Notes under the pieces: generated by a model
Databases searched by the model: none
What the model saw: only the letters and a program-made list of their open reading frames with translations
What the model was told of the DNA's origin: nothing
Position numbers and translations under genes: made by a program
NCBI GenBank assembly: GCA_015501585.1
Contig: JADNRY010000116.1
Span: forward strand, 1-64,000
Origin: Rhodocollybia butyracea
Lineage: Eukaryota; Basidiomycota; Agaricomycetes; Agaricales; Omphalotaceae
Direction: 5' to 3'
DNA length: 64,000 nt
Part shown: one piece after another, positions 22,286 through 34,778 of the stretch
How the letters are laid out: every line of letters begins with the position of its first letter
How positions within the stretch are numbered: position 1 is the stretch's first letter

Positions 22286-23726
22286 ATGAAAAGGCAGAAG
22301 ACGGCCGAGGATGAAAAAACGAGCCTTTTACCGATGACTTCAACAGTGAGCCAGTTAAATCGTCTCAAACAGCAAACTAATTCATCGTCGCCCTCAGTCA
22401 CCTCATCTTCCTTGGGAAACTCTGCGCATGATATTTCTACGCGCAGCCGCACCCGGAATGCTTGTTGTACCAGATTCCAGACCAAGATCTGCATGGAACC
22501 TCAATACAAAGACAAAACTTCACCTCATATCTGTCTGCAAAGACTGGTATGAGGCAGCAATTAGTCTTTTATATGAGGATGTCGCAATCTATTCAATGGT
22601 ACAGCTTGGCGCATTGGTGTCAACCTTGTACGAGAATCCTTCACTCGCTGCACACGTAGTCTCTCTGCGCCTTGCTACTTACATCCCGGCAACAGATTTG
22701 CCTTTGTTTCAACGCCTAGTCGAAAAACCCATTAATATATGTTCAAACCTCAGATGTTTCTCGTTTGAAGAATCATTCCTCGTGGTGGACGAGGCCAGTC
22801 CACGTCATATGCCTACTGCGATTGAAGTTCCCCCTTGCTTCGCCAGGCTCAGTACGCTGACCCACCTGGAGATACACAATAACTCGTGCATTCCCTTCCA
22901 TCATGTTGCGATGAGCATGCCCTTGTTCGCGACACACTTAGAGTCATTGATCTTAGAGTCATTGATTATTTTTGCTCGATATTCTGGAGATTCGGAGAAT
23001 CGCTATTTGTTTCCACCAATACCTTTAAAACCCCTTATATTTCCTCTATTACGAGTCTTCCAGCATCAACTGCTTGGCCCTGAATTACGATTTATTACTG
23101 CCCACTGGGAATTTCCCGTGTTAGACACTCTGGCTAGTATCATCTTACCTGGCTTGGGCGTCATGGTTCACCTCAACTACACCAGTGACAGTGTCGCATT
23201 TATCAATGCTCATGGACAGAACTTGGAAGCTTTACTCCTTGATTGGCCTAAAGGTCCGTTTGACACTACAACCGCCCTAGAGGTGATCGCCACACTCTCG
23301 AACCTTCGCCATCTTATTATTCCTCCTTTTCTTGATATATCTGCTTCCCAAGTTCACTGGCTAGACTGCTTTCTCAAAGATGATGACGATGTTCCTACCG
23401 AGAGACTCGTCCTCTTCTCAGATCATGTTCGACAAACCCGTTTTCCTAACCTGCTGTCCTACCGGGTCCTTGCTTCAGAACTGGTACGCAAGCTGCCTCT
23501 ACTGCCTACACTGCTCCCTCCAACCACTGAGGAATGTCGATTTACTTTTCCTGGGGTCGATATCCGATGTGATACCTCTGCGCTTTCGGGATCAAGTGCT
23601 TTGGCCTGGGATAAGGAGGAACTTGATTATTCTTCAGGTGGCTCAGATCGGGCTGTAGAGTCGGATTCGTATTCGTCAAGCAACTCAGAATCAATGCCTC
23701 CTTGGAGATGGCGAGTTATGAAATAG
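22286..23726 (+). CDS. F-box-like protein, tandem array copy B
   Basis: Second paralogue, starting 2192 bp after copy A. The start MKRQKTAEDEKTSLLPM is joined across a 52-bp intron (22346-22397) to SPHLPWETLRMIFLRAAAPG. The body is collinear with copy A and the frame is open to TAG at 23724. The acidic tail differs: it ends SNSESMPPWRWRVMK and is shorter. A small internal repeat (ESLILESLI, near 22950) is a copy-specific insertion. The intact frame suggests a working gene or a very recent copy. Confidence 0.8.
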
Positions 23727-24431
23727 TGTTTATAGTGGCATGTGCATTCTTGACTCAGTGGCTTGTTAATTACTGAACTTGTTCTAGCGCTCTTTGTTGG
23801 GTTTGTACTGTGTTCACTTCGCCATCCCAACATATAAATCTCGCGCTGATTGGATGGTCATTCCTAACTTGATTTGTACTGCGGGCTGGCAAAGAGTGGT
23901 ATAAATTTTACCATAAATTTACCCAAGGGTAATCAACAGCCAAGAATAATTTCTGAATATCGACGACACCACTGGCGTATGGTAGGCTACGGTAGGGCGT
24001 GGTGAAAAACTCAAGTTCTTGATGTTGAAGAAACTAATGTCAAATATGGCGTTTTGCATCATCTCAGACTACTGCTGATTTTAAGGTCCAGAATTTAACT
24101 TCCTTTTTCTTAATTTGTCGTATACCTTTGTTATAGATTCATGATGGTGCCCAAGCGATAGAGTCAGTAAAGGCTGAATGAGCTTCTGATGACCCAGCCC
24201 ATTATTCGGTGTGATTTTATGACGATTGGTGATACTTGTTTACTCATCGTCTCAAGCTCTCACGAGTTAGACTTGAACCAGTCAGAACCAGTTCTCTGCT
24301 GTAGAGCGGTGATGGTTCCACGAACACGGTTGATCGTCAGTCATAAATGCGTCATAAAACAACGACTGGCTCGAGTCTACTCACGAGTCAACGTCGATCC
24401 TACAAGAAGAAACCTTCTTCGAAAGAGCGAA

Positions 24432-25871
24432 ATGAAAAGGCAGAAAAGAAACAAGCATGAAACGAGCCTCAGCTTACCGGTGGTGAGCTGGTTGAATTGA
24501 CTCAGGTACCCAATTAATTCGTTGCGACCCATCCAGCTACCTCATCTTCCTTGGGAAACTCTTCACTTGATATTTCTACGTGCAACAGTACCCGGAACGC
24601 TTATTGTACCGGACTCCAGGCCACATTGTGCATGGAATCTGAATACCAAGACCAAACTGCGGCTTATATCTGTCTGCAAAGACTGGTATGAGGCCGGAAT
24701 CAGTCTTTTATATGGGGACGTCGTAATCTATTCAATAGTGCAGTTTGGTGCATTGGTGTCAACCTTGTACAAGAACCCTTTGCTCGCTTCTCAGGTAATC
24801 TCCCTCCGCCTCTCTACTTACATCCCGGAAACAGCTTTGCCTCTGTTTGAACACCTAGTCGAAACCTCCAACAATGTATGTTTAAACCTCAGGTGTTTCT
24901 CTTTTGAGGAATCATTCCTCGTGATGGATGAGGCCAATCCACTTCTTGTGCCCACGGCAATTGAAGTCCCCCCTTGCATCGCCCACAGTACATTGACACA
25001 CCTGGAGATACATAGTAATCTAAGCATCCCCTTTAATCATGTTCTGATGAGCATGCCCTTGTTTGCAACGCACTTGGAGTCATTGATCATTCTTGCTAAA
25101 TATCCTGAGGAGTCACAGGATCGCTGGTTGTTTCCACCAATACCCTCAAAACCCCTCACATTTCCCGTGTTACGGGTCTTTCAGCACCAATTGACTGACC
25201 TTCACTTGCGATTTATTACCGCCCACTGGGAATTTCCCGTGCTAGACACTCTGGCTAGTATTTTGGTGGACACAGTGAGCACCGTCGCGTTCACCTCTAT
25301 CTGGGAAAAGGACTACATCGAGGCTAGTAATGCATTTCTCAGTACTCACGGAAGGAGGCTGAGAACTTTACTCCTCGACTGGCCAACAGCTCCATTTGAC
25401 ACTACAGCCGCCCAAGAGGCGATCGACACACTCTCGCACCTTCGCCATCTTATTATTCCTCCTTTTCTCGATATATCTGCTTCCCAGGTTCAATGGCTTG
25501 ACTGCTTTCTAAAAAACAATAGTGTTTTTACTGAGAGACTTGTCCTCTTCTCAGATCATGACCGGAATAACCGCTTTCCTAACCTGCTGTCTTACCGAGT
25601 CCTTGATTCAGAATTGGTACGCAAGCTGCCTCTGCTGTCTACCCTGCTCCCTCCGACCACAGAAGACTGTCGATTTACTTTTCCTGGGGTCGATATCAGA
25701 TGTGATACCTCTGCGCTTTGGGGGTCAAGTGCTTCAGTTTGGAATAAGGATGAACTTGATTATTCTTCAGGTGGCTCAGATTGGGAGGTTGATTCGGATT
25801 CGGATTCGTCGTGCGAGTCGGAATTGGATGACGAGGATTTCTGTTGGGATGGTAGAGAAATTAATGCGTGA
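24432..25871 (+). CDS. F-box-like protein, tandem array copy C
   Basis: Third paralogue, 2146 bp after copy B. Exon 1 is short (MKRQKRNKHETSLSLPV, 24432-24482). A 54-bp intron ends at ATCCAG 24536, and exon 2 starts LPHLPWETLHLIFLRATVPG. The frame is intact to TGA at 25869, with the tail DWEVDSDSDSSCESELDDED. It carries an extra loop near 25280-25330 (TSIWEKDYIEASNAF) that copy F shares in part (KEYIEASVGF) and copies A and B lack, so C and F may be closer relatives. Confidence 0.8.
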
Positions 25872-26334
25872 ATCAACAAATAACTTCATAGTGGTATGTG
25901 CATCATTTACTCCCTGTCTTGATAAGTTCAACTGAACACTGTCCAAAGACTATCTGTCAAGTTTGTGTGCTGTGTTCGCTCTGCCAACATCTGAATCTCG
26001 CGCTAGTCATTTTTGACATGGTTGGTGCGGTGTAAATCAAACGTGAATAGTATAGTGAAATAATTCAATTGCCGATGCTGAAGAAACGAGTTATTCATTT
26101 TCATCGTCTCACTACTAACAGCCCAGCAACATCAGAGCCTTTTTATAAACAGGAAACTGCTCAAAAAATAGAACTCCAGTACCAATGACGGTCAACAATG
26201 ACATTGTGCCTTTGGCGCTTATCTCGTGCTGCGCCGCCTGCACCTCTACCCTAACCCCTAACTCCCTAATCCATAATACATTGCTCATCGTCTCAAACTT
26301 TCACCGTTAATCCTACAAACTCAGAACGAGCGAA

Positions 26335-27678
26335 ATGAAAAGGCAGAAGACGAAAATGCAGAAGACAAACGAAGATGAAAAAACGAAGTTGACTTCAAAG
26401 ACGGTGAGCCGGCTGAATCGACTTAAAAACTCAGCTAATTTATCGTCACCTTAGTCACCTCATCTTCCTTGGGAAATTCTTCGCTTGATATTTCTACGCG
26501 CAACAGTACCCACAATATTTGTTGTGCCAGACTGCAGGCCACAAGGCGCATGGAATCTCAATACAAAGATGAAACTTCAACTCGTATCCGTCTGCAAAGA
26601 CTGGTATGAGGCATCGATCAGTCTTTTATATGAAGACATCGCAATCTATTCATTAAAGCAGTTTGGTGCATTGATGTCAACCTTGGACAAGAAGTCCTCG
26701 CTCGCTGCACAGGTAGTCTCTCTGCGCGTCGCTACTCACATCCCGGTAACACATTTGCCTCTGTTTCAACGCCTAGTCGACACGGTCAGCCGTAACGTAT
26801 GTTTGAACCTCAGGCGTTTCTCTTTTGAGGAATCATTCCTCGTGATGGACGAGGGCAATCCATTTGTTAGGCCCACCAATATTAAAGACCCCCCTTGCAT
26901 CACCCTCACTACGCTGACACACCTGGAGATACATAGTACCCTGAGCATCCCCCTCTATCAAGTTCTGATGAGCATGCCCCTGTTTGCGGGGCGCTTGGAA
27001 TCATTGATCATTCTTACCAAAGAACCAGAGCATTGCTGGTTGGTTCCAACAAAACCTTCGCAACCCCTGCAATTTCCTCTGTTGCGAGTCTTCCAGTATC
27101 AACTGGAATATCTTAATTTACAATTTATTACTGCCTACTGGGCATTTCCCGTGTTGGATACTCTGGCCAGTTTTGTTTCACCCGGGTTAGCGATTTCGAC
27201 TCAGGACGAGGAATACCACGTTGTATTTCTCAAAGCTCATGGAAAGAGATTGAAAACTTTGCTCCTCGAGTGGCCAAAACCTGCATCTGACACTACAAGC
27301 GCCCAAGAGGCGATCGACACACTCTCGCACCTTCGCCATCTTATTATTCCTCCCTTTCTTGACGTATCTGCTTCCCAGGTTCATTGGCTTGACTGCTTTC
27401 TCAAAGACGATGTTCCTACTGAGAGACTTGTCCTCTTCTCAGATCATGATCGACATACTCGTTTTCCTAACCTACAGTCTTACCGGTTCCTCGATTCAGA
27501 TTTGGTACGCAAGCTACCCCTGCTGCCTACCCTGCTCCCTCCAACCACAGAAGAATGTCGATTTACTTTTCCTGGGGTCGATATCAGATGTGATACATCT
27601 GCGCTCTGGGGATCAAGTGGTTTAGTTTGGGATAAGGAGGGACTTGATTACTCTTCGGTGGCTCTGATTGGGAAGTAG
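26335..27678 (+). CDS. F-box-like protein, tandem array copy D (tail frameshifted)
   Basis: Fourth paralogue. The first exon has a duplicated start (MKRQKTKMQKTNEDEK), and a 51-bp intron ends in CACCTTAG at 26454. The body is intact through GSSGLVWDKEGLDYSS. There one base is missing relative to the other copies (CTTCGGTGGC for CTTCAGGTGGC, about 27655), so the protein ends early as VALIGK. The lost acidic tail (ESDSDSSNDSELDNIDPFW) is still readable in the next frame to about 27750. The protein probably works without the tail, or the gap is a sequence error. Confidence 0.75.
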
Positions 27679-29225
27679 AGTCTGATTCGGATTCGTCAAA
27701 CGACTCAGAATTGGATAACATAGATCCCTTTTGGGATGGCGAAGAGTAATTAATGCACGGTTGGAGCTACTGACTGTGATTGAGAAATGGCGTTACTAGT
27801 GAGGCTTGGCTCATTCTCCTCGGTCATCAGAAGCTTATTCGGCCTTTACAAACTATTTTTTGAGCAGTTCTCTTTTTGAAAAGGTGCGGAAATGGGTTGT
27901 CGGTGATATCAATATGTAATAGTGAGAGTTCGAGATGATGAAGACATATTATGTATTTCCTCGGCATCAGCGACTGAGTTCTTTCACTATACGTCCTGCT
28001 ATCATACTTACTCTAGTGAAAATTTACATGCTTGTCTTGCTTAAACAAGTATATCGTCAGTATCGGGGTATGCTAGCTCTATACCTCACCCTCTTTGCGC
28101 CCCCGGCAGTAACAAAGTAAGAATGGTCATCAAACGCGATACTCAGATGTTGAGGTGGTGGAGTGAATACAGCACAAACTCGACAGATCCTCCCAACTCA
28201 CCTTCCAGGTGCCCTCAAGCAGGCCTTCGCTCATTTGTATCCGACCAAACTTGCTTGATGACCGCAGCATTTTCAAGTTTGCACTGCTCGCTTGTGAATC
28301 AAGTTGTGAACAAACGTATACATAGTCTTTCTAGGGGAGACAACAGCGTTTCTAACACGGGGCGCCAGCGGCTATTGATTTTTCTTGTCGAGGTGCATCT
28401 TTCGCATTGGACACCTTGGTCTTCTGGCATATAAGGTGGGCAATTTCACTAGAATTCTGATATGCCTCGACTTAGCTTTGCTTTTCCTTAAAGTTGACTC
28501 ATCTGATCACAATCCGTGATTTCATGACCGTGTACTATGTAGTAATTTCGTCTTATTATTAAACTCTCACCTCTACATAGGTATAAAGAAACTTTCCTCG
28601 AAAGAGCAAAATGAAAAGGCAGAAGACAGCCGAGGATGAAAGAACGAGCCTAGTACGGGTGACTTCGACGGTGAGCCATTTGAATTGTCTCGAACACCTA
28701 CGTAATTCTCCATCGCCCATTCAGCTACCTCATTTCCCTTGGGAAATCCTTCACTTGATATTTTTACGTGCAACAGTTCCCGGAACGTTTGTTGTGCCAG
28801 AATACAGGCCAAGATCTGCATGGAACCTGAATACAAAGACAAAACTTCAACTCGTATCCGTCTGCAGAGACTGGTATGAAGCAGGAATCAGTCTTTTATA
28901 TAATGACATCGCAATCTATTCAATGCTGCAGCTTAGCGCATTGGTGTTAACCCTGTCCGAAAATCCTTCGCTTGCTGCCCACGTAGTCTCTCTCCGCCTC
29001 GCTACTTACATCCCAACGATACATATGTTTCTGTTTGAACGCCTAGTCGAAACATCCAGCAACGTATGTTCAAACCTCAGGCGTTTCTCTTTCGAGGAAT
29101 CATTCCTCGTGATGGACGAGGACAAACCACTTATTAGGCCTGCTAAAATTGAAGTTCCTCCTTGCATCGCCCTCAGTACACTGACACACTTGGAGATACA
29201 TAGTAGCCCGAGCATCCCCCTCTAT

Positions 29226-30960
29226 CCCCGACTCTGACCGAAGGGAAGAGAGGGTCTTGTGGACCTTGTTTCTTATCTGATTCTTCAGGTTCCTGAAAGT
29301 GACGAAATACTTTCGCACGCTGATTGCATGATGATATTCGCGATAACATTTGTCACGGGTACGTACTAGTTTGAACTTTGCATAGCTTTCTTTCTTCTCC
29401 AATTGTTCGATGGTCGTATTTTGACTGTTACGGCGAAGTATGTTTTCGATATTCTTGCGTTGTTTACAGGTCAAGCTCCATATATTCCAGATCCTGCTCT
29501 GTATTGCGTAGTGTAACAAACTAGTTTGGCGCCATTTATGTACTCATGTGTAATCTCAACATTTGTGCGACAGTACTTCGGTATTGATCACAGCATTGTT
29601 GGGATTATACATCCCAGGCATGTATGTGGCGCTATACATGTAGCTGGGGCCCCGGCAGTTCCTCAATGGGACCACGTTGGTTAAACCACCACCACCACCA
29701 CCAAGACTCATCCAATTTGACTACTACTCCTTCCATCATCATATCCAGTTTGTCCATCATATCTTTGACTAGCTACTGTATACACTTTTGCCGAACTGGG
29801 TTTACAACTATATCTGACTTGTTCCTTGTTGGAGAGTCATTGGCTGTATTCAGTTTGACAGTTTTGGGTGCAATTTTCTTAGGACATTCAAGTTTCTTTG
29901 CAACACTATAGTGATTTCGCTGAAGTCTGCGACGTAACACGTTCTTGGTAGTTTTGGCTCCGACTACAGTGCACTCTATCAAGTTAACTTGTTATTTGTT
30001 TAGGTCATTATTTGGTAAAGTCCTGTTCAATCCAAGTGATTTTGATTACTTTGAAGGAAGGTCTCTTGGTATTATGGATACCATGCATGCTCCATTTGTT
30101 TTGGTGAACAAGATAAACCATAAAGTTGCCTTTTGGTGTCACGAAGGTATGTCAATTTCATGTTCCCCCGCCCTCAAAGCTACAGGTAGTTGAATTTAGA
30201 GTTGCTTCTACACCTTCATTTTGAAATGATTTGCATAGAGCCCAGGTTGTTCGTCTCGGTCTGTCTATGGCATAGACAGACCCCGGCGAACAACCTGCGC
30301 ATCCTGCATGTGAATTTCTTTATAAAAATTGTAAAAAAACTTCTCCTTCAACTTAACTTTTTTAGGCGGTCAAAAACACAACAGGGTTTTTGCGATCAGG
30401 CCTAGCCAAGTTCAAGGAATTCTCGATGACAGTAGCTATTATCTAGATAATTCTATATAACTTGCAATAGCACACTTTGCCCACTACTTTTTGAGAAAAA
30501 AAAAGGTATTTGTATTGATATCTCATGTGCTGGCCTGATCGGCCATTTGGCTAGCAGTGTTTGTATGCCGTCTCAGCCATAGCATGCTGCTTGGGAATGT
30601 GCAGCGCCTGTATGCCATCCTATGCCATCTTGGCCATAGCATGCTGGGAATACTGGCCCAGCTCCTTGATTTGAAGCTAACAGTCCCTTCAATTTACACA
30701 GCATGCTGACTCGATGCTGTTGTCTGGAATTATAGAAAAATGTAAATACAAAATGTAACAAATGTAACTGGTGCATAGTGTGGGAGAATCCTCCCAGGTT
30801 GCCTTTCGTTATTTACCGGGTTGTTTTCTTACGGCCTTTTGGCCTACTTGGTCGGTTTATTGTCTGGCATATAGGCCCACTGCATCGCCGCCAAACGGCG
30901 CTGGGCGTCTCGTTTTAGGCAGAGTCGGGGACTTGCCGTGCAACGCGCGGCGTTACCGAT
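29226..30960. mobile_element. 1.7-kb insertion in F-box-like copy E, class unknown
   Basis: The boundaries come from comparison with the intact copies: the host sequence is continuous if 29226-30960 is removed. The left end is CCCCGACTCTGACCG. Its inverted copy CAGAGTCGGGG lies at 30920-30930, 30 bp inside the right junction. No clear target duplication is seen. Inside are a strong hairpin (30244-30296), a CCA-repeat near 29690, repeats around ATAGCATGCTG at about 30580-30650, and weak protein-like frames (minus 29240-29519, rich in Lys/Arg; plus 29945-30180). None is recognised. Confidence 0.6.
30244..30296. repeat. Near-perfect hairpin
   Basis: Arms AGGTTGTTCG with CGAACAACCT (outer) and GGTCTGTCTATG with CATAGACAGACC (inner) pair around a one-base loop, with a 4x4 internal mismatch. 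It lies within the insertion in copy E and may be a subterminal or regulatory structure of that element. Confidence 0.75.
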
Positions 30961-32389
30961 CATGTTCTGATGAGCATGCCCATGTTCGCAACACACTTGG
31001 AGTCATTGATCATTCTTACCTCAGAATCAGATAGGAGGCTTCCAGCAGAACCTCCCCAACCCCTGGTATTTCCTCTGTTACGAGTCTTCCAACATCAATT
31101 GGATTACCTTAATTTAGAATTTATTACCACCTACTGGGAATTTTCCGTGTTGGATACTCTGGCCAGTTTTGCCAGGCCATACGACATTGAGGACAATATT
31201 GCATTTCTCGAAGCTCATGGAGAGAGACTGAAAACTTTACTCCTCGACTGGCCAAAATATCTATTTGACACTACCTCCACCACTGAACTTGAAGAGGTGA
31301 TCGCCACACTTCCACACCTTCGCCATCTTATTATTCCTCCTTTTCTCGATATATCTGCTTCCCAGGTTCACTGGCTTGACTGCTTTCTCAAAGACGATAA
31401 TGTGGAGTCCTACTGAGGAGCTTGTCCTCTTCTCAGATCATGATCGAAATATCCATTTTCCTAACCTGCTGTCCTACCGTGTCCTTGATTCAGAATTGGC
31501 ACGCAAGCTGCCTCTGTTGCCTATTCTGCTCCCTCCTACCACTGAGGAATGTCGATTTACTTTTCCTGGGGTCGATATCAGATGTGATACCTCTGCGCTT
31601 TTGGGATGGAGTACCTTGGATCAGGATAAATTTGATTACTCTTCAGGTGGCTCGGATTGGGAAGTGGAGTCTGATTCGGACTTGTCAAGTGACTCAGAAT
31701 CGGGCGACGAAGATTCCTCTTGGGATGGTGAGGAGCAGGTGAGGAGTCAATGTGCCCTTGAATTTCCCGACGATGATTTGAGATTTAGATTTCTCAGCGG
31801 TTTGTGCATACCTTCGGACTGGTTGGATTGATACTGAATACTGTTCTAGCACTGTTTGTTGAGTTTGTGTTGTGTTGACTCGGCCACCCCAACATTTAAA
31901 TCTCGCGTTGATTGGATGGTCAATCTTAACTTGGTTGACACCGCGGGTTGGCAAAGATAGCGTCTCCAGGAGGATAAATCTCATTTAGATTGCATTTAGA
32001 GATTATTAACAACCAAGAGAGGCATATCCATATTGACGATACACTTCTTAAATATGTCAGATCAGTAGTACGAGTTTCACCAGGGGATGATGGAAGGGTA
32101 TGTAGTGAAAGAACCGAAGAAATGACTATGGCATTTTTCATCATTCAATGCTGCCCCAGCCTGACAGCCTTTGTAAGTAAAGGAAAACTTGGACTGCAAA
32201 GGTCGAATGAACCGAGGATAAAAATAACGAGCATCCTACCGGTACCAATGACTGTAAGCCAGTTGAACTATCTGAAATATGTGAATTTAGTGCCTTGTCG
32301 TTTGTTGCGTAACGACGCGTAATACCGTAATACCCATTGCTCATCGTCTCAAACTCCCACCGTTGATCCTACAAACTTGAACGAGTGAA

Positions 32390-34034
32390 ATGAAAAGGCA
32401 GAAGACGACCGAAGGTGAAATAACGAATGTCTCTCCGGTAACTTCAAAGACGGTGAACCAGCTGAAATCGCCTTAAAAAACCCAACTAATTCTTCTTCGC
32501 CCCCAGTCACCTCATCTTCCTTGGGAAACTCTTCGCTTAATATTTCTTCGCGCAACAGTACCCACAACGTTTATTGTACCGGACTGCAGGCCAAAAAGCG
32601 CGTGGAATCTTAATACAAACACGAAACTTCAGCTCGTGTCCGTCTGCAAAGACTGGTATGAGGCAGGCATCAGTCTTTTATATGAGGACATTGCAGTCTA
32701 TTCATTAAAGCAGTTTGGTGAACTGATGTCAATCTTGTCCGAGAACTTAGAAGCCTTCGCTCGCTGGACACGTAGTAGAGCCTATTTGCAGTCGCTAAAA
32801 ATGTTACTTGTAACGATGAGACGCCGATGAGACGGCGTGACAAGCTTGCGGTCGTCTTCCGCGATCGTTGGGTGACGTAGCGAGGAGACGCCAAGGTAGC
32901 TGAGCCGACTGCAAATACGCTCTAGTCTCTCTCCGCATCTCTCCTTTTATCCTAGCAGCACATGTGCCTCGGTTTCACCGTCTAGTTGAAACATGTAAAG
33001 TGTGTTCAAACCTCAAGCGTTTCTCCATTGAGGAATCATTCCTAGTCATGGTTATGGACGGGGACCGTCCAAGTCATTTGCCTGATGTGATTGAAGCTGC
33101 GCCTTGCATCGTACCTAATACGCTGACACACCTGGAGTTGCATAGTAACTCGAGCATTCCCTTCTCTGAAGTCTTGAAGAGCATGCCCTTGTTCGCGAAA
33201 CACTTGGAATCGTTGGTCATCCAGGCTACTAACAAAGAAATAGAGTATCGCTGGTTGATGCTGCCAAAAGGTTATCCGCCCCTGCTATTTCCTCTGTTAC
33301 GAGTCCTCCAGTATGAATTGCTTGAACCTATCCTGCGGTTCGTTACTGCCCACTGGAAATTCCCTGTGTTAGACACTCTGGCGACTTTTATTGTACCCCG
33401 CGACCAGACGAACAAGAACATAATATACATTCACACAGACGAGGACAAGGACAAGGAGTACATCGAGGCTAGTGTTGGATTTCTTAATGCGCATGGAAAG
33501 AGATTGAAAACTTTACTCCTCGACTGGCCAAAAGGTCCATTTGACACTACAGCTGCCCAAGAGGCGATCGCCGCACTCTCGCATCTTCGTCATCTTATTA
33601 TTCCTCCTTTTCTCGACATATGTGCTCCCCAGGTTCACTGGCTCGACTGCTTTCGAAAAAACGATGGTGTTCCGAACGAGAGGCTTGTCCTCTACTCAGA
33701 TCATGATCGAAATATCCGTTTTCCTAACCTACAATCTTACCGAGTCCTTGATTCGGAATTGGTACGCAAGTTGCCTCTGCTACCTACTCTGCTCCCTCCA
33801 ACTACTGAAGAGTGTCGGTTTACTTTTCCTGGGGTCGATATCAGATGTGATACGTCTGCGCTCTGGGGATGGAGTACTTTGGCTCGGGATAAAGATGAAC
33901 TTGATTATTCTTCCGGTGGTTCAGATTGGGAAGTGGCGTCTGATTCGGATTCGTCGGGCGAGTCAGGATTGGATGACGAGGATTACTCTTGGGGTGAGGA
34001 GGAAGAGTTGAACGCACTAATGTATATTCGATGA
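32390..34034 (+). pseudogene. F-box-like copy F, split by a MITE
   Basis: Sixth paralogue. The first exon MKRQKTTEGEITNVSPV is followed by an intron with donor GTGAAC, then SPHLPWETLRLIFLRATVPT and SVCKDWYEAGISLLYEDIAV. Near 32746 a few extra bases change the frame (LEAFARWTRS), and at 32777-32923 a 147-bp MITE is inserted. From 32964 the frame is open again for 356 residues (PRFHRLVETCKVCSNLKRFS to the acidic tail ASDSDSSGESGLDDEDYSW). The downstream half could still be translated from ATG 32964, but it would lack the F-box. Confidence 0.75.
32777..32923. mobile_element. 147-bp MITE with 18-bp TIRs
   Basis: The ends are AGAGCSTATTTGCAGTCG in inverted orientation (one mismatch), flanked by AGT on both sides (32774-32776 and 32924-32926). 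Removing the element and one AGT restores CACGTAGTCTCTCTCCGC, the sequence of the intact paralogues. Internally there is GAYGAGACGCCGATGAGACG-like repetition and no coding frame. Confidence 0.85.
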
Positions 34035-34778
34035 GTCGGTTTTCCCAGTGACAGTGAGAGAAGGCTGTTGTAGTGGTATGTGCATCTTTGACTCGTACAC
34101 TAGCTTGATACTGAACACTGTTCTAGCACTATTTATCAAGACTTTGCTCGCTCTGTCGCCCCGACAAGTCCTTTGACTTCGACTACATATCTTGCGCCGA
34201 TGAGATGGCAGTTTTCATTTTTTGACTCAATTTGTACTGAGGTTGGCAGAGAGCGCGTTTCCAGGAGGATGGAACTCACCTAAAGATTTCGAACTAAGAG
34301 TATACACACTAATAGTGACGATAAACTTCTTGAATATATGAAAGATTGAATCAGTACTTATGGATTTTGACGTGATGCGAAAACCTTTGCTTGACAAGGC
34401 CTCACGGTGAAGACGGAACATTGCTCTAGAATATATCGCATTCTCACTGCAAACACATCATGATCAAAAGCTTTGCTTATAAGATCGAGGATGCTCGTCT
34501 TCCCCTACGAGACGACATCGGCTGCATCTGCTGGGAAAATACCGGTACCGAAAGCTTTGTGCTCCTTGAACGAAGTCTGTTCCGCTGTTGTCCAGATGGA
34601 TCTGGCGGAAGATATGCCCCTATACGACTTTCGATAGCTTCAAAGAATAATTGAGATAAAAGTTGAGAAAGTATGTAATGTTTGAGTATGTACTATATAG
34701 AATCTAAATCGGGAAGTGTGAATTTGATGCGCCTCACCTGAAATCCTTTCAAGTCGACGTCGACGTCGTGGGTCTGCC
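34035..34778. other. Intergenic stretch
   Basis: The end of the F-box array. The first 200 bp resemble the 3' flanks of the other copies (CATCTTTGACTCG, CTGTTCTAGCACT). No further gene is supported. Confidence 0.4.

Larger units (their letters stand above)
28611..31831 (+). pseudogene. F-box-like copy E, split by a 1.7-kb insertion
   Basis: Fifth paralogue. The first part is intact: MKRQKTAEDERTSL, an intron 28671-28724, LPHFPWEILHLIFLRATVPG, and on to LEIHSSPSIPLY. At 29225 the copy breaks off after CTCTAT. It resumes at 30961 with CATGTTCTGATGAGCATGCC, the exact continuation seen in copy A. In the second part the frame shifts once more near 31395 (DNVESY stop versus PTEELVLFSDHD). The end carries the acidic tail plus an unusual extension, CALEFPDDDLRFRFLSG. 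Without the insertion the unit would fit the array's regular 1.9-2.3 kb spacing. Confidence 0.8.

Noticed and set aside
29226..30960. Helitron as the explanation of the insertion in F-box-like copy E
   Set aside because: It falls between A and T and starts with TC, but the right end lacks a CTRR terminus and the hairpin is 660 bp away from it.
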